Shown here: one piece after another, positions 8,427 to 17,492 of the stretch
Layout of the letters: each line of letters opens with the position of its first letter
How positions within the stretch are numbered: the stretch's first letter is position 1
Source of the DNA: Robiginitomaculum sp.
GTDB lineage: Bacteria; Pseudomonadota; Alphaproteobacteria; Caulobacterales; Maricaulaceae
Length of the DNA: 64,000 nucleotides
Reading direction: 5' to 3'
Assembly (NCBI GenBank): GCA_021776615.1
Contig: JAJFFO010000017.1
Span: 62,001 to 126,000 of the forward strand
The notes under the pieces: generated by a model
Database searches by the model: none
What the model saw: only the letters and a program-made list of their open reading frames with translations
What the model was told of the DNA's origin: nothing
Made by a program: the position numbers and the translations under genes

Positions 8427-9425
8427 CTATCCCTCCGTCCCGCGACGCAAATCCGGGTGCAAGCTGGCGCCCAATATATGTTCGGATTTACCGATAACAT
8501 GATGGGTGCCGCCAACAATTAAGGGGTCCGGGCCACGGATCAGTTCATTGTTTTTATTGGGGTATGGCAGGCTGGCCAAAATATGTTGCATACATTCCAG
8601 CCGAGCGCGTTTTTTGTCGTTGGATTTAACAATCGTCCACGGCGCGTCGGCAGTGTCGGTATAAAAAAACATCGCCTCTTTGGCCTCGGTATAATCGCTC
8701 CATTTATCCAGCGACGCCCTGTCAATCGGGGACAGCTTCCATTGTTTTAGCGGGTCATGCTCGCGCGATTTAAACCGCCTTGCCTGTTCATCCTGCGTCA
8801 CCGAAAACCAGAATTTGAAAATACGAATACTGGAGCGCACCAACATGCGTTCCAATTCTGGCACCTGACGCATGAATTCAAGATATTCCGCCGGGGCGCA
8901 AAAGTTCATCACCCTTTCCACACCGGCGCGATTATACCACGAACGGTCAAACAGTACGATTTCGCCGCCGGTCGGCAGATGTTGAATATAACGCTGGAAA
9001 AACCACTGGCTGCGTTCTTGCTCTGTCGGCTTGGAGAGTGCCACCACCCGGGCAGTACGCGGATTCAAATGCTCGGTCAGGCGTTTAATGGTGCCGCCTT
9101 TGCCCGCCGCATCGCGTCCTTCAAAAATCATGACGATTTTTTCGCCGCTCTCCTCGGCCCAATGTTGCATTTTTAGAAGCTCGACCTGAAGTTTGGCTTT
9201 ATACTTCTCATAAGCTTTGCGCCCAATTTTGGTCTCGTACGGATAGACGCCGTTTTCAAAGGCCTCACGAATAGCATCCGGGTCGTGACGCATTTCGGCC
9301 ACGTGTTGCAAGGTTTGGCCGGCAATGTCTTTTTTCGCGGAAGACGCCCCATTGGCAGGCGACGTTTTCGGCATTTGTTTTGGTGTCGGTTTTACAGTAG
9401 GCGTGGATTTTGGCGTTTCAGTCAT
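8427..9425 (-). CDS. ppk2: polyphosphate kinase 2
   Basis: Transfers phosphate between polyphosphate and nucleoside diphosphates (class I PPK2 acts mainly on NDPs). The first 45 residues are a Thr/Pro/Lys-rich tail of unknown role. The kinase core shows Walker A FEGRDAAGKGGTIK (about 101-114), Walker B IVLFDRSWYNRAGVERVM with D160, and the lid arginines in the SQDEQARRFKSRE-like block (TQDEQARRF). Length of 332 residues is slightly above family average because of the tail. Single gene, convergent with the permease. The class assignment is by overall resemblance, not a calculation. Confidence 0.93.
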   Translation of the reverse strand: MTETPKSTPTVKPTPKQMPKTSPANGASSAKKDIAGQTLQHVAEMRHDPDAIREAFENGVYPYETKIGRKAYEKYKAKLQVELLKMQHWAEESGEKIVMIFEGRDAAGKGGTIKRLTEHLNPRTARVVALSKPTEQERSQWFFQRYIQHLPTGGEIVLFDRSWYNRAGVERVMNFCAPAEYLEFMRQVPELERMLVRSSIRIFKFWFSVTQDEQARRFKSREHDPLKQWKLSPIDRASLDKWSDYTEAKEAMFFYTDTADAPWTIVKSNDKKRARLECMQHILASLPYPNKNNELIRGPDPLIVGGTHHVIGKSEHILGASLHPDLRRGTEG

Positions 9426-9518
9426 TATTTGCCCTTCAGTGCGTGGCGAGAATAATTAGTCAGCATACATCAAAACAAACAAAAAAATAAGGTCAGGAAG
9501 CGAGGCAAATTGCCGCTT

Positions 9519-10472
9519 CTACTCGGTCATACTATGTATAAAGTCTCGAGGTTTAGCCAAACCGTAATGCACCAATTCAGCATAGCGCTCGCTTACGATA
9601 TACGCGGATGTCTCCAATTCATCGGCAGAAAATTGCAACTTGAACTTTTCCAGCACCTTTCGCCATTCCGGCGACAAACTACCGTCCAACATTCTCACCA
9701 ATAACAGACTTTCCACGATATCCATTTTTGATGACATATGTCGAAGTTGACGGTCAACGAGGCATAAAATTGCGCCACTATTACCCGTGTCTGCCGCCGC
9801 GCCTAAACCTCTGGCGGAATACTCCCGCCGCCATTTGGTTTTGCGTTTCAGCCGTTCATCCTGATCACACATGCCAGTCCAGGTTTTGGCCAACTTTATC
9901 CGGTCCTTCATGCGGGCTTTGTACGGGGTAGAATTGTTATACGCCTCAAACGGGTCGCCCGGCCATTTGGGGTCATAATTTGGATCCAGCAAGCCATGAG
10001 CTTTCAGCTTTGCGTATTCTTTAGCAGCTCGGCTTTGTGCGTAGCGCATATCGTCGGTTGAAATTTTTGTCGCCAATTCATCCCGGCTTGCCGACATCTG
10101 CGGGTCGAGTTCACCATCGATCAGCGCAATCATTGCAATGCCGGAAAACGCCGAAGAGAAGAGGGTCGGATCATCATCCACCCAGGAATTTATTTTACAT
10201 TTCAACGCCGCGACATTGCCCACGAAGTATGCCGCGTAGCGAGCATCGCGTTGATCATTTCGAACATCATTACTAGCTTCACTGAAACACTCTCCGTCCC
10301 ATTCCTTGGCCATAGCGGCGGCAATTCTGAGATCAGTAGTTGTAAATTTTTGCTGAGGTGTTTTTTGATATTGCCCCCAAACTCCATAGCCCAAACCGAC
10401 CTCTCGCCCCATGTACATGAAGAAAGTGAGAATAACGATGCTCAGCAATAAAAATGGGATATTTTTACTCAT
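9519..10472 (-). CDS. uncharacterised membrane-anchored or secreted protein
   Basis: A 317-residue protein with an N-terminal hydrophobic helix (residues 5-21) and the rest probably periplasmic and mostly helical. Two parts look alike: each has an AKEWDGECF / AKTWTGMC-type segment (about residues 54 and 200), a basic stretch, then a GNVAALKCKI or GAILCLVDR segment holding a cysteine, and a later MIALIDGELDP / LVRMLDGSLSPEW segment. This suggests an internal duplication with paired cysteines that may form disulphides. I do not recognise a family. There is no clear ribosome-binding site and the upstream DNA is AT-rich. Confidence 0.65.
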   Translation of the reverse strand: MSKNIPFLLLSIVILTFFMYMGREVGLGYGVWGQYQKTPQQKFTTTDLRIAAAMAKEWDGECFSEASNDVRNDQRDARYAAYFVGNVAALKCKINSWVDDDPTLFSSAFSGIAMIALIDGELDPQMSASRDELATKISTDDMRYAQSRAAKEYAKLKAHGLLDPNYDPKWPGDPFEAYNNSTPYKARMKDRIKLAKTWTGMCDQDERLKRKTKWRREYSARGLGAAADTGNSGAILCLVDRQLRHMSSKMDIVESLLLVRMLDGSLSPEWRKVLEKFKLQFSADELETSAYIVSERYAELVHYGLAKPRDFIHSMTE

Positions 10473-10727
10473 ATTTTTAAATATATATTACCCAAAATAA
10501 GATGAAGATAAATTTTCAGCGTAAATTATACCATCTACAAGTGATTTGATATGGGATTAAATAAATTTATTCAACGCAATTAAATTTCCGCGATAATTTC
10601 TCTTTAATTTTAGAGAAAACATATGCCCAAATCACACCTAGAATGCAAAATGAACGAAAAGTGTCGCGAGATTCAGAAGGATGCAATTCATTATTTCAAT
10701 CGACAGTAAAATATTCCTAATGAACAA
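10473..10727. other. AT-rich intergenic segment
   Basis: Much richer in A and T than the surrounding genes, between two unrecognised divergent genes. It holds one 28-codon open frame at 10623-10709 (+), beginning MPKSHLECKM, with no evident ribosome-binding site; I do not call it a gene. The composition suggests acquired DNA or a silenced promoter region. Confidence 0.4.
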
Positions 10728-11156
10728 ATGCCTAAACGAAGGTTGATAGAAACCATTCAAAAAAGAATTGATCAGTTGAACCGTAAAAAAGCTCCTTTGG
10801 TGCAACTAGCAAACGCATCAGACCCATCTCAAGCGGAGATCGAAGATTGGATCAAGAAAGGAAAACCGAGCGGCGGTAGAATTAGCCGCCTTCTATCCCC
10901 TATAAAAAACTTAGGTGGGCGTGTGCCCGCCATAACGTTCATCATAGCTTTAGCTAACTTAAAAGCCACGGCACAAGATAAAGTCGCTCGAATAGAATTT
11001 GAAATACGTTCGCTCACAAAAGAGGTAGATAAGGCCCGCAAAGAAATAAAAGATTTAGATGGTGAGAGACGTTCCGCCAGCCAACAAATATCCAGCTTAA
11101 AGAGAAGTTATATTGCAAGAGGTTGCGGGCCAACAATATTGTTACGCTCTTTCTAA
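10728..11156 (+). CDS. hypothetical coiled-coil protein
   Basis: A 142-residue, lysine- and arginine-rich frame with AT-leaning codon use unlike the flanking rluC. Residues 1-30 and 85-128 have heptad-like patterns (RIEFEIRSLTKEVDKARKEI), so a coiled-coil hairpin is likely; a moderately hydrophobic stretch, VPAITFIIALANL, lies between at about 66-78. I do not recognise a family. No strong Shine-Dalgarno precedes the ATG. It could be a real orphan gene or chance; lack of stops in AT-rich DNA and the patterned sequence favour real. Confidence 0.45.
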   Translation: MPKRRLIETIQKRIDQLNRKKAPLVQLANASDPSQAEIEDWIKKGKPSGGRISRLLSPIKNLGGRVPAITFIIALANLKATAQDKVARIEFEIRSLTKEVDKARKEIKDLDGERRSASQQISSLKRSYIARGCGPTILLRSF

Positions 11157-11165
11157 CACCCAAAC

Positions 11166-12137
11166 TCACTCGAACGGATCACCATCGGCAGCATTTTCGG
11201 CAAAGCCAAGCGCCGCGAAGCTGGCACGCATATGGCGCGGTAAGGGCGCTTCTATACGCAATTCCCCGCCATCCGGGTGCGGCAGAACAATGCTGCGCGC
11301 ATGCAGATGTAATTGGTCCTCAAACCCACCGATTTCGGGCCGGTCGCAAACATATTTGTGGTCGCCGACAATGGCGTGGCCCATGCCGGTCATATGAAAG
11401 CGCAATTGGTGGGTACGCCCGGTTTCGGGGCGCAAGGCCACCCACGACGCCCGCTGCGCCGCGCGTTCCAGCACCGCATAGCCGGTGCGCGCATAGCTGG
11501 CATCGCGATCACCATGGGGGGCGGTGATCATAATCTCGCGGCCCATTTCGCCCAGGCCCTTTTTCATATAGCCGGCAATTAGCCCTTTTTCAGGCCGCGG
11601 CACGCCAAGCACCAAGGCCCAATAGGTTTTCACTGCCCGGCGCGATTGAAAGGCTTTGGCCAAGGATGCCGCCGCCGCCGCGTCGCGCCCCAACAGCAAT
11701 ACGCCCGAGGTGTCGCGGTCCAGCCTATGCACCAGACGCGGGCGCTCGCCTTTGCGGGCCAGAGCGTCCAACATGCCATCAATATGGCGATGGGTTTTGG
11801 TACCGCCCTGCACCGCCAAACCCGCAGGCTTGTTGAGTACAATTACCCGCGCGTCTTTATGAATCACCATGTCGCGAATGAGGTGGGCATCATCGGCATT
11901 AAGCCGCATGATTGGCTTTTGCTCACCGGGTTCGGGCAATGGCGGCACCCGCACCTGCATGCCCTTTTGCAGGCGAAAAGCCGATTTGGCGCGCTTGCCG
12001 TCGACGCGCACTTCGCCCTTGCGCAAATATTTCTCCAGCGCCCCGTGGGTAATGTGCGGAAACTGGCGTTTAAACCAGCGGTCCAGACGTTGGTCACTTT
12101 CCAGCGTTTTTACTTCAATGTGTTGCACGCCACTCAT
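11166..12137 (-). CDS. rluC: RluC/RluD-family 23S rRNA pseudouridine synthase
   Basis: Isomerises specific uridines in 23S rRNA. Residues 10-70 form an S4 RNA-binding domain (QRLDRWFKRQFP, LRKGEVRVDGKRAK). The catalytic core carries LVHRLDRDTSGVLLLGRDA, whose aspartate in HRLDRDTSG is the nucleophile, and the RTHQLRFHM strand. The length of 323 residues is usual. The start codon overlaps the crcB stop (TGATG), so the two are coupled. The exact target position cannot be read from sequence; RluC rather than RluD is a guess from overall form. Confidence 0.9.
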   Translation of the reverse strand: MSGVQHIEVKTLESDQRLDRWFKRQFPHITHGALEKYLRKGEVRVDGKRAKSAFRLQKGMQVRVPPLPEPGEQKPIMRLNADDAHLIRDMVIHKDARVIVLNKPAGLAVQGGTKTHRHIDGMLDALARKGERPRLVHRLDRDTSGVLLLGRDAAAAASLAKAFQSRRAVKTYWALVLGVPRPEKGLIAGYMKKGLGEMGREIMITAPHGDRDASYARTGYAVLERAAQRASWVALRPETGRTHQLRFHMTGMGHAIVGDHKYVCDRPEIGGFEDQLHLHARSIVLPHPDGGELRIEAPLPRHMRASFAALGFAENAADGDPFE

Positions 12138-12517
12138 CAGCCAAACACCCGCCGCGCCAGATAAAGCCCCACAAACAGCGCTCCGATTGCCAATACGATC
12201 GACCCGCCGACATATCCCGCCGCTTCACCCCAGGCTTTTCTCTCTATCATCAAGGCTGCTTCCAGTGAAAACGCAGAAAATGTGGTAAAACCACCCAATA
12301 GGCCAACGCCCAAAAACAGCCGCAAATCGCGCCCGCCATCAATACCAAAGGTCAACCAGCCAGCCAGCACGCCCATAGCCAACCCGCCCAGCGTATTGGC
12401 CAATAACGTGCCCCACGGAAAACCCGGGCCGAAAGTGTGCAAAGCAAAGCGGCTAAGCAAATGGCGGGCGCTGGCGCCCAATGCCCCGCCTGCCGCAGTG
12501 AGAAGAAGTGCTTTCAT
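12137..12517 (-). CDS. crcB: fluoride ion transporter CrcB
   Basis: Small dual-topology channel (Fluc) exporting fluoride. Four hydrophobic helices are visible, with the conserved GASARHLLSRF in the first, FPWGTLLANTLGG in the second and GGFTTFSAFSLEA (the Phe-box/Thr track) in the third. The start at 12517 gives 126 residues, the family's usual length; an in-frame start at 12553 would add twelve residues. It lies directly upstream of rluC with overlapping stop and start. I see no fluoride riboswitch in the short upstream stretch. Confidence 0.93.
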   Translation of the reverse strand: MKALLLTAAGGALGASARHLLSRFALHTFGPGFPWGTLLANTLGGLAMGVLAGWLTFGIDGGRDLRLFLGVGLLGGFTTFSAFSLEAALMIERKAWGEAAGYVGGSIVLAIGALFVGLYLARRVFG

Positions 12518-12578
12518 AAGCTCGCTGATAACCGCCCGCGCCGGCAACAGCAAGGCGGCATTTATAAAACTGAGATAA

Positions 12579-12619
12579 GAAAAAAATAACCCCGCCCTGA
12601 GAACACCTCAAGGCGGGGG
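12579..12619 (-). terminator. Rho-independent terminator of tig
   Basis: Read on the minus strand, CCCCGCC-TTGAGGTGTTCTCA-GGGCGGGG forms a strong GC stem followed by TTATTTTTTTC. It lies 25 bases beyond the trigger-factor stop codon and upstream of crcB, so it separates the two transcripts. Confidence 0.9.
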
Positions 12620-12643
12620 TGAATTCTGGCTTGCGCAGAAACG

Positions 12644-14134
12644 TTATTTTTTCGCCGCAGGCTTTTTAGTCGCCGGTTTTTTAGCCGCTGGCTTTTTTGT
12701 TGCTGTCTTAGGCGCAGCCTTTTTAGCGGCAGGTTTTTTGGCTGCTGGCTTTTTAGCCGGTGCCTTTTTGGCGGCTTTCTTCGCTGGCGCGGCGCCCGGG
12801 GCGTCATCGTCGGCGTAAAGCTCTTCGCGGCTGACTTCTACATCTTTCACTTTGGCAAGCTCAAGAATGTAATCGACCACTTTTTCTTCAAAAATCGGCG
12901 CGCGCATACGAGCCTGAGCTTCCGGGTTTTTCTGGAAGTATTCGGCAACCTGCTTTTCCTGCCCCGGATAGCGCATGGCTTCGGCATTAACCGCACGGGC
13001 CAATTCTTCGGCGGCGACATTTATATTGGCTTCCTGGCCAATTTCCGCCAATACCAGACCGAGACGCACGCGGCGTTCGGCAATGCCGCGATATTCGGCT
13101 TTCAACTGGTCTTCCGATTTACCCACGTCATCGTCATCAAGATTACCGGATTTCACATCGCCTTCGACCTGTTGCCAAATACCGGCAAACTCAGCGTCGA
13201 CCATATTGCCCGGCAATTCAAAATCATGCTCCGCGTCCAGCGCGTCCAACAGGCGGCGCTTGGCGCGATTGCGCGATTGCGCCTTGTGTTCGGATTCCAA
13301 GCTCTTGACGACGGCTTCACGCAAAGCGGTCAGCGAATCCATGCCCAATTTCTTGGCGAATTCATCATCAATGACCGTGGTCACCGGTTTTTGGATGTTT
13401 TTGACTGTGGTCGCAAACACCGCGTCTTTACCAGCCAGTGCTTCGGCCTGATATTCGGCAGGGAAGGTTACATTCAGCTCTTTTTCGTCGCCAATTTTTA
13501 CGCCGACAAGCTGCTCTTCAAAACCGGGAATAAACTGGCCGGCGCCGATGACCACTTGCGCATCGTCGGCGGCACCGCCATCAAATTTCTCGCCATCAAT
13601 GCTGCCAACAAAGTCGATGATAACCGCGTCGCCGTCGGCCGCTTTTGCTTTAGCGCCTTTATCTTCGTACGATTTTTGGCTTTCGGCCAGATTAGTCATC
13701 GACTTTTCAATTTCGTCGTCCGCAACTTTTGAAACCGGGCGTTCAATGACTAGCTTGGCCGGGTCGGTCGGGGTAAAGCTTGGCATAATGTCCACATGCA
13801 TGTGGAAGGCCAAATCGGCTTTCCCGGCAATCACGTCCTCGGCTTCATTTTCCATATGAAACTGTGGCTGACCGGCGGGCTTGATATTATTGTCATTGAG
13901 GGCCTTTTCGCTGGCCTCATTCATCGTGCCTTCGACAATTTCGCCCATCATGGACTTGCCGAACATGCGCTTAATGTGTGCGGTTGGCACTTTGCCGGGG
14001 CGGAAGCCCTTGAGCGTAACTTGTGGCTGCACCTCGGCGATTTTTGCATCAAGCCGTTTGCTAAGCTCCGCTTTGGGAACAACAATGTCATAGGAGTGGC
14101 TGAGGCCCTCGGCCTTGGTCTGTTTAACTTGCAT
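12644..14134 (-). CDS. tig: trigger factor with lysine/alanine-rich C-terminal tail
   Basis: Ribosome-associated chaperone and peptidyl-prolyl isomerase. The N-terminal ribosome-binding domain has the signature GFRPGKVP; the FKBP-type PPIase domain (about 150-240) shows GDAVIIDFVGSIDGEKFDGG and FIPGFEEQLVG; the helical C-terminal arms follow. The last roughly 50 residues are repeats of AAKKPA/PAKK type, nearly only Ala, Lys, Pro and Thr, resembling histone-H1-like tails; this is outside the classical fold. The ATG at 14134 (MQVKQTKAEG) matches the usual family start; GTG 14164 or ATG 14161 would add ten or nine residues, and none has a good Shine-Dalgarno. The usual neighbours clpP-clpX-lon are absent. 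Confidence 0.94.
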   Translation of the reverse strand: MQVKQTKAEGLSHSYDIVVPKAELSKRLDAKIAEVQPQVTLKGFRPGKVPTAHIKRMFGKSMMGEIVEGTMNEASEKALNDNNIKPAGQPQFHMENEAEDVIAGKADLAFHMHVDIMPSFTPTDPAKLVIERPVSKVADDEIEKSMTNLAESQKSYEDKGAKAKAADGDAVIIDFVGSIDGEKFDGGAADDAQVVIGAGQFIPGFEEQLVGVKIGDEKELNVTFPAEYQAEALAGKDAVFATTVKNIQKPVTTVIDDEFAKKLGMDSLTALREAVVKSLESEHKAQSRNRAKRRLLDALDAEHDFELPGNMVDAEFAGIWQQVEGDVKSGNLDDDDVGKSEDQLKAEYRGIAERRVRLGLVLAEIGQEANINVAAEELARAVNAEAMRYPGQEKQVAEYFQKNPEAQARMRAPIFEEKVVDYILELAKVKDVEVSREELYADDDAPGAAPAKKAAKKAPAKKPAAKKPAAKKAAPKTATKKPAAKKPATKKPAAKK

Positions 14135-14498
14135 GGTTTTGTCCGGTGTAAAACTTGTCATCACTGCGGTTTAAATGCGTCTTTGTGGGCGCGCGAAGCG
14201 CCTTATGTCATGAGTATGTTAGCGAAGCAACGCCTCGAATGCGCATATTCCATCATATTCACATAGCCAAGAGGCGTCAGTGAAGCAGTAGGACAAACAA
14301 AACCCCTGGGGGCGAAAGCCAATTTCAAACCGCACCCAAGGGTGCGACCGCGCCCCGGCGACCGTGCGCCGCCCCGTCGGAGGCGCTTCTTCGCGCCGCG
14401 AGACAAAAAAACGATGCTGGTTTCTATAGGTGTGTGTGCTATTTGCTCGGCTTCGGTGGCTTGTAAAAATACCCCACCGCGCTTGCGTTGCGTTGTAA
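14135..14498. other. intergenic region with repeat copy C
   Basis: No convincing gene. It presumably holds the tig promoter and, toward the right, extragenic repeat copy C (annotated separately). Several short GC dyads are present, such as GCGCGCGAAGCGCC near 14190. A degenerate ACAAACAAAACCCC block precedes copy C. Confidence 0.5.
14335..14407. repeat. extragenic GC-rich repeat, copy C
   Basis: Shares GCCCCGTCGGAGGCGCTTCT followed by TCGCGCCGCGAGACAAA exactly with copy B at 7 kb, while the left half is diverged (GCGACCGCGCCCCGGCGACC). The orientation matches copies A and B. It lies in the gap between tig and the CPBP protease gene. Confidence 0.75.
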
Positions 14499-15287
14499 AT
14501 GATGGAGAGTTTAGTGACTAGCGAAACCGCACAGGATGAGAGTCTGGCCGCCAAAGGCAAACAGCTCAGCATAAAACGAAGCCTGCTCCTTCTTGCCATT
14601 TTTGTCGGATCGCAGATTGTTTTTGCCATCGGATTTCATTTGTCGATCAACGCCTTGGGCGATGCCTATCCGGCATTGAAGAATCTAGATCGTGAAATTA
14701 TTGCGCTTACGTCAACCATTAGCGCCATGCTGGTTGCTTTGTTGTGGATAAGTATCGACCTCGGCCGCTTTGGTCGGGGCTTTGGTGCCCAGATAGGTTT
14801 TCGCGCCGCCGGTGAGATACGGCGACACCCCCTATTTCTCTTCCTGTTTGCGTTTCTGGTCGTCCGTTTGCTGGTTTGGGCATATCGAATAATCTTGTTG
14901 CCCTATTTGGGCATTGACAATCCAGTTGGCGGCGGCACGCAAATGTTCGCCTATTTTCAGGCTAACCCGTCCATTGTCGGCTTTGCGGCCTTTAGTGCCA
15001 TGGCCTTTGTCATTGGCCCCGTGGTTGAAGAGTTGGTGTTCAGGGGCTATTTGCAATCAGCGCTGTCGCGTCGGATTGCGCCGTTATTCGCCATTATCCT
15101 GACGTCCCTTGTGTTTATGCTTTTGCATGGCCCCACGATTCTATGGCCGGCGTATTTTTTGCACAGCGTGTTGTTTGGATGGATATATGCGCATACAAAA
15201 TCGATTAAGATGGCAATGTTATTCCATATGCTGAATAATCTTTATTATTTGGTGGTCGCCATGGCGGGGTTGTCCTGGTTGACGTAA
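14499..15287 (+). CDS. CPBP-family intramembrane metalloprotease
   Basis: An Abi/CAAX-type protease of 262 residues with about eight membrane helices. All motifs are present: EELVFRG (E177, E178, R182), FMLLHG with H210, and FHMLNN with H243 and N246. Family members cleave within or near the membrane, and bacterial versions are linked to bacteriocin immunity or anchored-protein processing; the substrate here is unknown. Start choice among ATG 14499, ATG 14502 and a GTG a few codons later is uncertain. It is transcribed alone. Confidence 0.88.
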   Translation: MMESLVTSETAQDESLAAKGKQLSIKRSLLLLAIFVGSQIVFAIGFHLSINALGDAYPALKNLDREIIALTSTISAMLVALLWISIDLGRFGRGFGAQIGFRAAGEIRRHPLFLFLFAFLVVRLLVWAYRIILLPYLGIDNPVGGGTQMFAYFQANPSIVGFAAFSAMAFVIGPVVEELVFRGYLQSALSRRIAPLFAIILTSLVFMLLHGPTILWPAYFLHSVLFGWIYAHTKSIKMAMLFHMLNNLYYLVVAMAGLSWLT

Positions 15288-15722
15288 GCTCTGATTGACG
15301 GTGCCTCCTTCCCGCGGCCAGGATATTTTTCATGATCCGTGAGGGTTAAGCCCATGACGCTGGAAAGCATCTATTATATCGGGCAGACGGCGGCGGTGAT
15401 CGTACACCAGAGCTAGCCATTATTGCACCCCGGTGCCCAAAACATTTGGCGTTCGCCGACCCATTGGAGACGTCCCTTCACGCCGCGAGCCCTCCCCCAC
15501 AAAAGCTAAGCGTCAGCACCGCGATAGGGCAAACAAATGTGGTGCCAGCTGGTCAACGCTATTCGAACTGACCACAAGGATAAAATCCTTATTTTTCAAG
15601 TACCGGCATTTTTCAAAATGGCTTTTGCAGCATATATAGGTCAAAAAAGTAGTGCAAATAAAATGTTGGGTTTATAATCAAGTGCCATACTGAGAAGCGC
15701 TTCCTTAATATGAGTATAAAAC
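15288..15722. other. 435-base intergenic region, composition shifting from GC- to AT-rich
   Basis: No gene seen. The left part (about 15440-15545) has sequence loosely like the extragenic repeat (CCATTGGAGACGTCCCTTCA followed by CGCCGCGAG, and GCGATAGGGCAAACAAAT), suggesting a decayed copy. From about 15570 the sequence turns AT-rich and stays so through the RimB-RimK gene, marking the edge of a compositionally foreign block. Confidence 0.5.
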
Positions 15723-17090
15723 ATGTCTAAGAAAATAGTTATTGGAAAAGAGGAATGGTGTGGATTGCCAGAATTAGGTCTACCTGCCATAAAGGCACGT
15801 GTTGATTCGGGCGCAAAAACATCCTCATTACATGCCTTTAATATTCACCCATTTGAAGAAGATGGGAATAAATATGTACATTTTGATATTCACCCCATCC
15901 AAGATAACCGTAAAGTCATACAAAGTTGTCGAGGATTAGTTGTAGATCAACGTAATATTAAAAGTTCGAGTGGGGAGAAGGAAAAAAGACATGTAATCAG
16001 AACGCCAATATCTTTAGGTGATGAAACATGGGAAATAGAGGTTACTCTAACTAATCGTGACTCAATGGGATATCGTATGCTACTTGGTCGTGAAGCGATG
16101 AAAGAGCGCGTGTTGATTGATCCTGACGCATCTTTATGCCTTGGAAGTATTAATGAAAAAGATATAGAGAAGCATTATAACAAGGTTGGGACTAAAAAAG
16201 ATGGTCTTAAGATCGTTCTTCTTGCAAGCAATCCAGAGCTTTACTCAAACAAACGCATCATGGAGGCTGGAGAAGAACGTGGTCACGAGATGCGTTTCAT
16301 TAACATAAGCCAATGTTACATGAATATTAGCTCATCTAACCCTGAAGTACACTATCGTGGCGGAGAATTATTAGATGGCGTGGATGCAGTGATACCTCGT
16401 ATTAAACCTTCTATGACCTTTTATGGCTGTGCTGTTGCACGTCAGTTTCAATCAGTTGGATCATTTTGCTTAAATGATTCGGTATCTGTGTCACGTTCAA
16501 GAGATAAATTACGTTCATTACAACTTCTATCAACCAAGGGCATTCCAATGCCTACAACGGGATTTGCAAATTCTCCTGTAGATACAGCAGACATTATTAA
16601 AATGGTCGGGGGAGCGCCGTTAGTGGTTAAGCTTTTAGAGGGAACTCAAGGAAAAGGGGTTGTGCTTGCAGAAACCAACAAGGCCGCAGAAAGTGTGATA
16701 AATGCATTCAAAAGCCTGCAAGCCAACATTCTTGTGCAAGAATTTATCAAAGAAGCGGACGGAAAAGATATCCGCTGCTTTGTTGTTGATGGTAAAGTTG
16801 TTGGCTCTATACAACGTCAAGCAGCAGAAGGTGAGTTCCGTGCTAATTTACATCTTGGTGGTACAGCTAGCTCTGTAAAAATAACAGCAGAAGAAAGAAA
16901 AATAGCTATCAATGCAGCAAAAGCAATGGGTTTAAAAGTCGCAGGTGTTGATATAATACGCTCCAAAGGTGGTCCAAAAGTTCTCGAAATCAATTCATCT
17001 CCTGGTCTTGAAGGCATTGAAGATGTTACAGAAAAAGACGTTGCAGGTCTTATGATTGAGAGCGTTGAGAAGGCTGTTAGAAAGAAGTAA
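15723..17090 (+). CDS. fused RimB-type protease and RimK-type ATP-grasp ligase
   Basis: A 455-residue two-domain protein. Residues 1-150 match the RimK-associated retropepsin-like family (PF05618, often named ATP-dependent zinc protease): the active-site-like VDSGAKTSS at 27-35 and [10 protein letters not shown] at 117-126. Residues 160-455 are a RimK-type ligase: [13 protein letters not shown], the ATP-binding [19 protein letters not shown] (about 299-317), [13 protein letters not shown] and the metal-binding [15 protein letters not shown]. RimK adds glutamates to the C-terminus of ribosomal protein S6; the protease domain may process the same tail. Codon use is AT-rich throughout, unlike neighbours, and tRNA-Leu lies 240 bases beyond. 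Transfer is likely. Confidence 0.88.
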   Translation: MSKKIVIGKEEWCGLPELGLPAIKARVDSGAKTSSLHAFNIHPFEEDGNKYVHFDIHPIQDNRKVIQSCRGLVVDQRNIKSSSGEKEKRHVIRTPISLGDETWEIEVTLTNRDSMGYRMLLGREAMKERVLIDPDASLCLGSINEKDIEKHYNKVGTKKDGLKIVLLASNPELYSNKRIMEAGEERGHEMRFINISQCYMNISSSNPEVHYRGGELLDGVDAVIPRIKPSMTFYGCAVARQFQSVGSFCLNDSVSVSRSRDKLRSLQLLSTKGIPMPTTGFANSPVDTADIIKMVGGAPLVVKLLEGTQGKGVVLAETNKAAESVINAFKSLQANILVQEFIKEADGKDIRCFVVDGKVVGSIQRQAAEGEFRANLHLGGTASSVKITAEERKIAINAAKAMGLKVAGVDIIRSKGGPKVLEINSSPGLEGIEDVTEKDVAGLMIESVEKAVRKK

Positions 17091-17170
17091 TTCCTGCTTA
17101 CTTTCAAATATTATAACATCAATAGCTGTACATCCATAGATTACTCGCAGGTACTCCGGGCTCCCCTCTT

Positions 17171-17239
17171 TTACGGGTACGCCGAGCGTTTATCGTTTTT
17201 TGCTTGCTCCATTATCTCATCGATTTTCTTTTGACCCAT
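17171..17239 (-). CDS. possible 22-residue small protein
   Basis: A short open frame reading MGQKKIDEIMEQ and so on, with GGAG seven bases before its ATG. Upstream, TTCGAA palindromes recur: GTTCGAAC near 17263 and the tandem GTTCGAACTGTTCGAAC near 17311-17327, next to the tRNA 3' end. It may be a remnant of a mobile element or chance. Only the ribosome-binding site and the palindromes support it. Confidence 0.2.
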   Translation of the reverse strand: MGQKKIDEIMEQAKNDKRSAYP

Positions 17240-17330
17240 GTCATGTCTCCGAATGTTATTGTTCGAACACACAACAGCGACAATAAATGAATGAAGTCAA
17301 TAGGATAGATGTTCGAACTGTTCGAACAAA

Positions 17331-17415
<85 letters not shown>

Positions 17416-17492
17416 ATTTTAGGGGCGTATTTTGTCTGCGGCGACGTCTCTAGCGTCTTGACTGGCATTACGCAACGGACCATCTCACATAG

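Noticed and set aside
17255-17330. LexA operator at the TTCGAA tandem
   Set aside because: The alphaproteobacterial LexA box is GTTC-N7-GTTC; the spacing here is N5.
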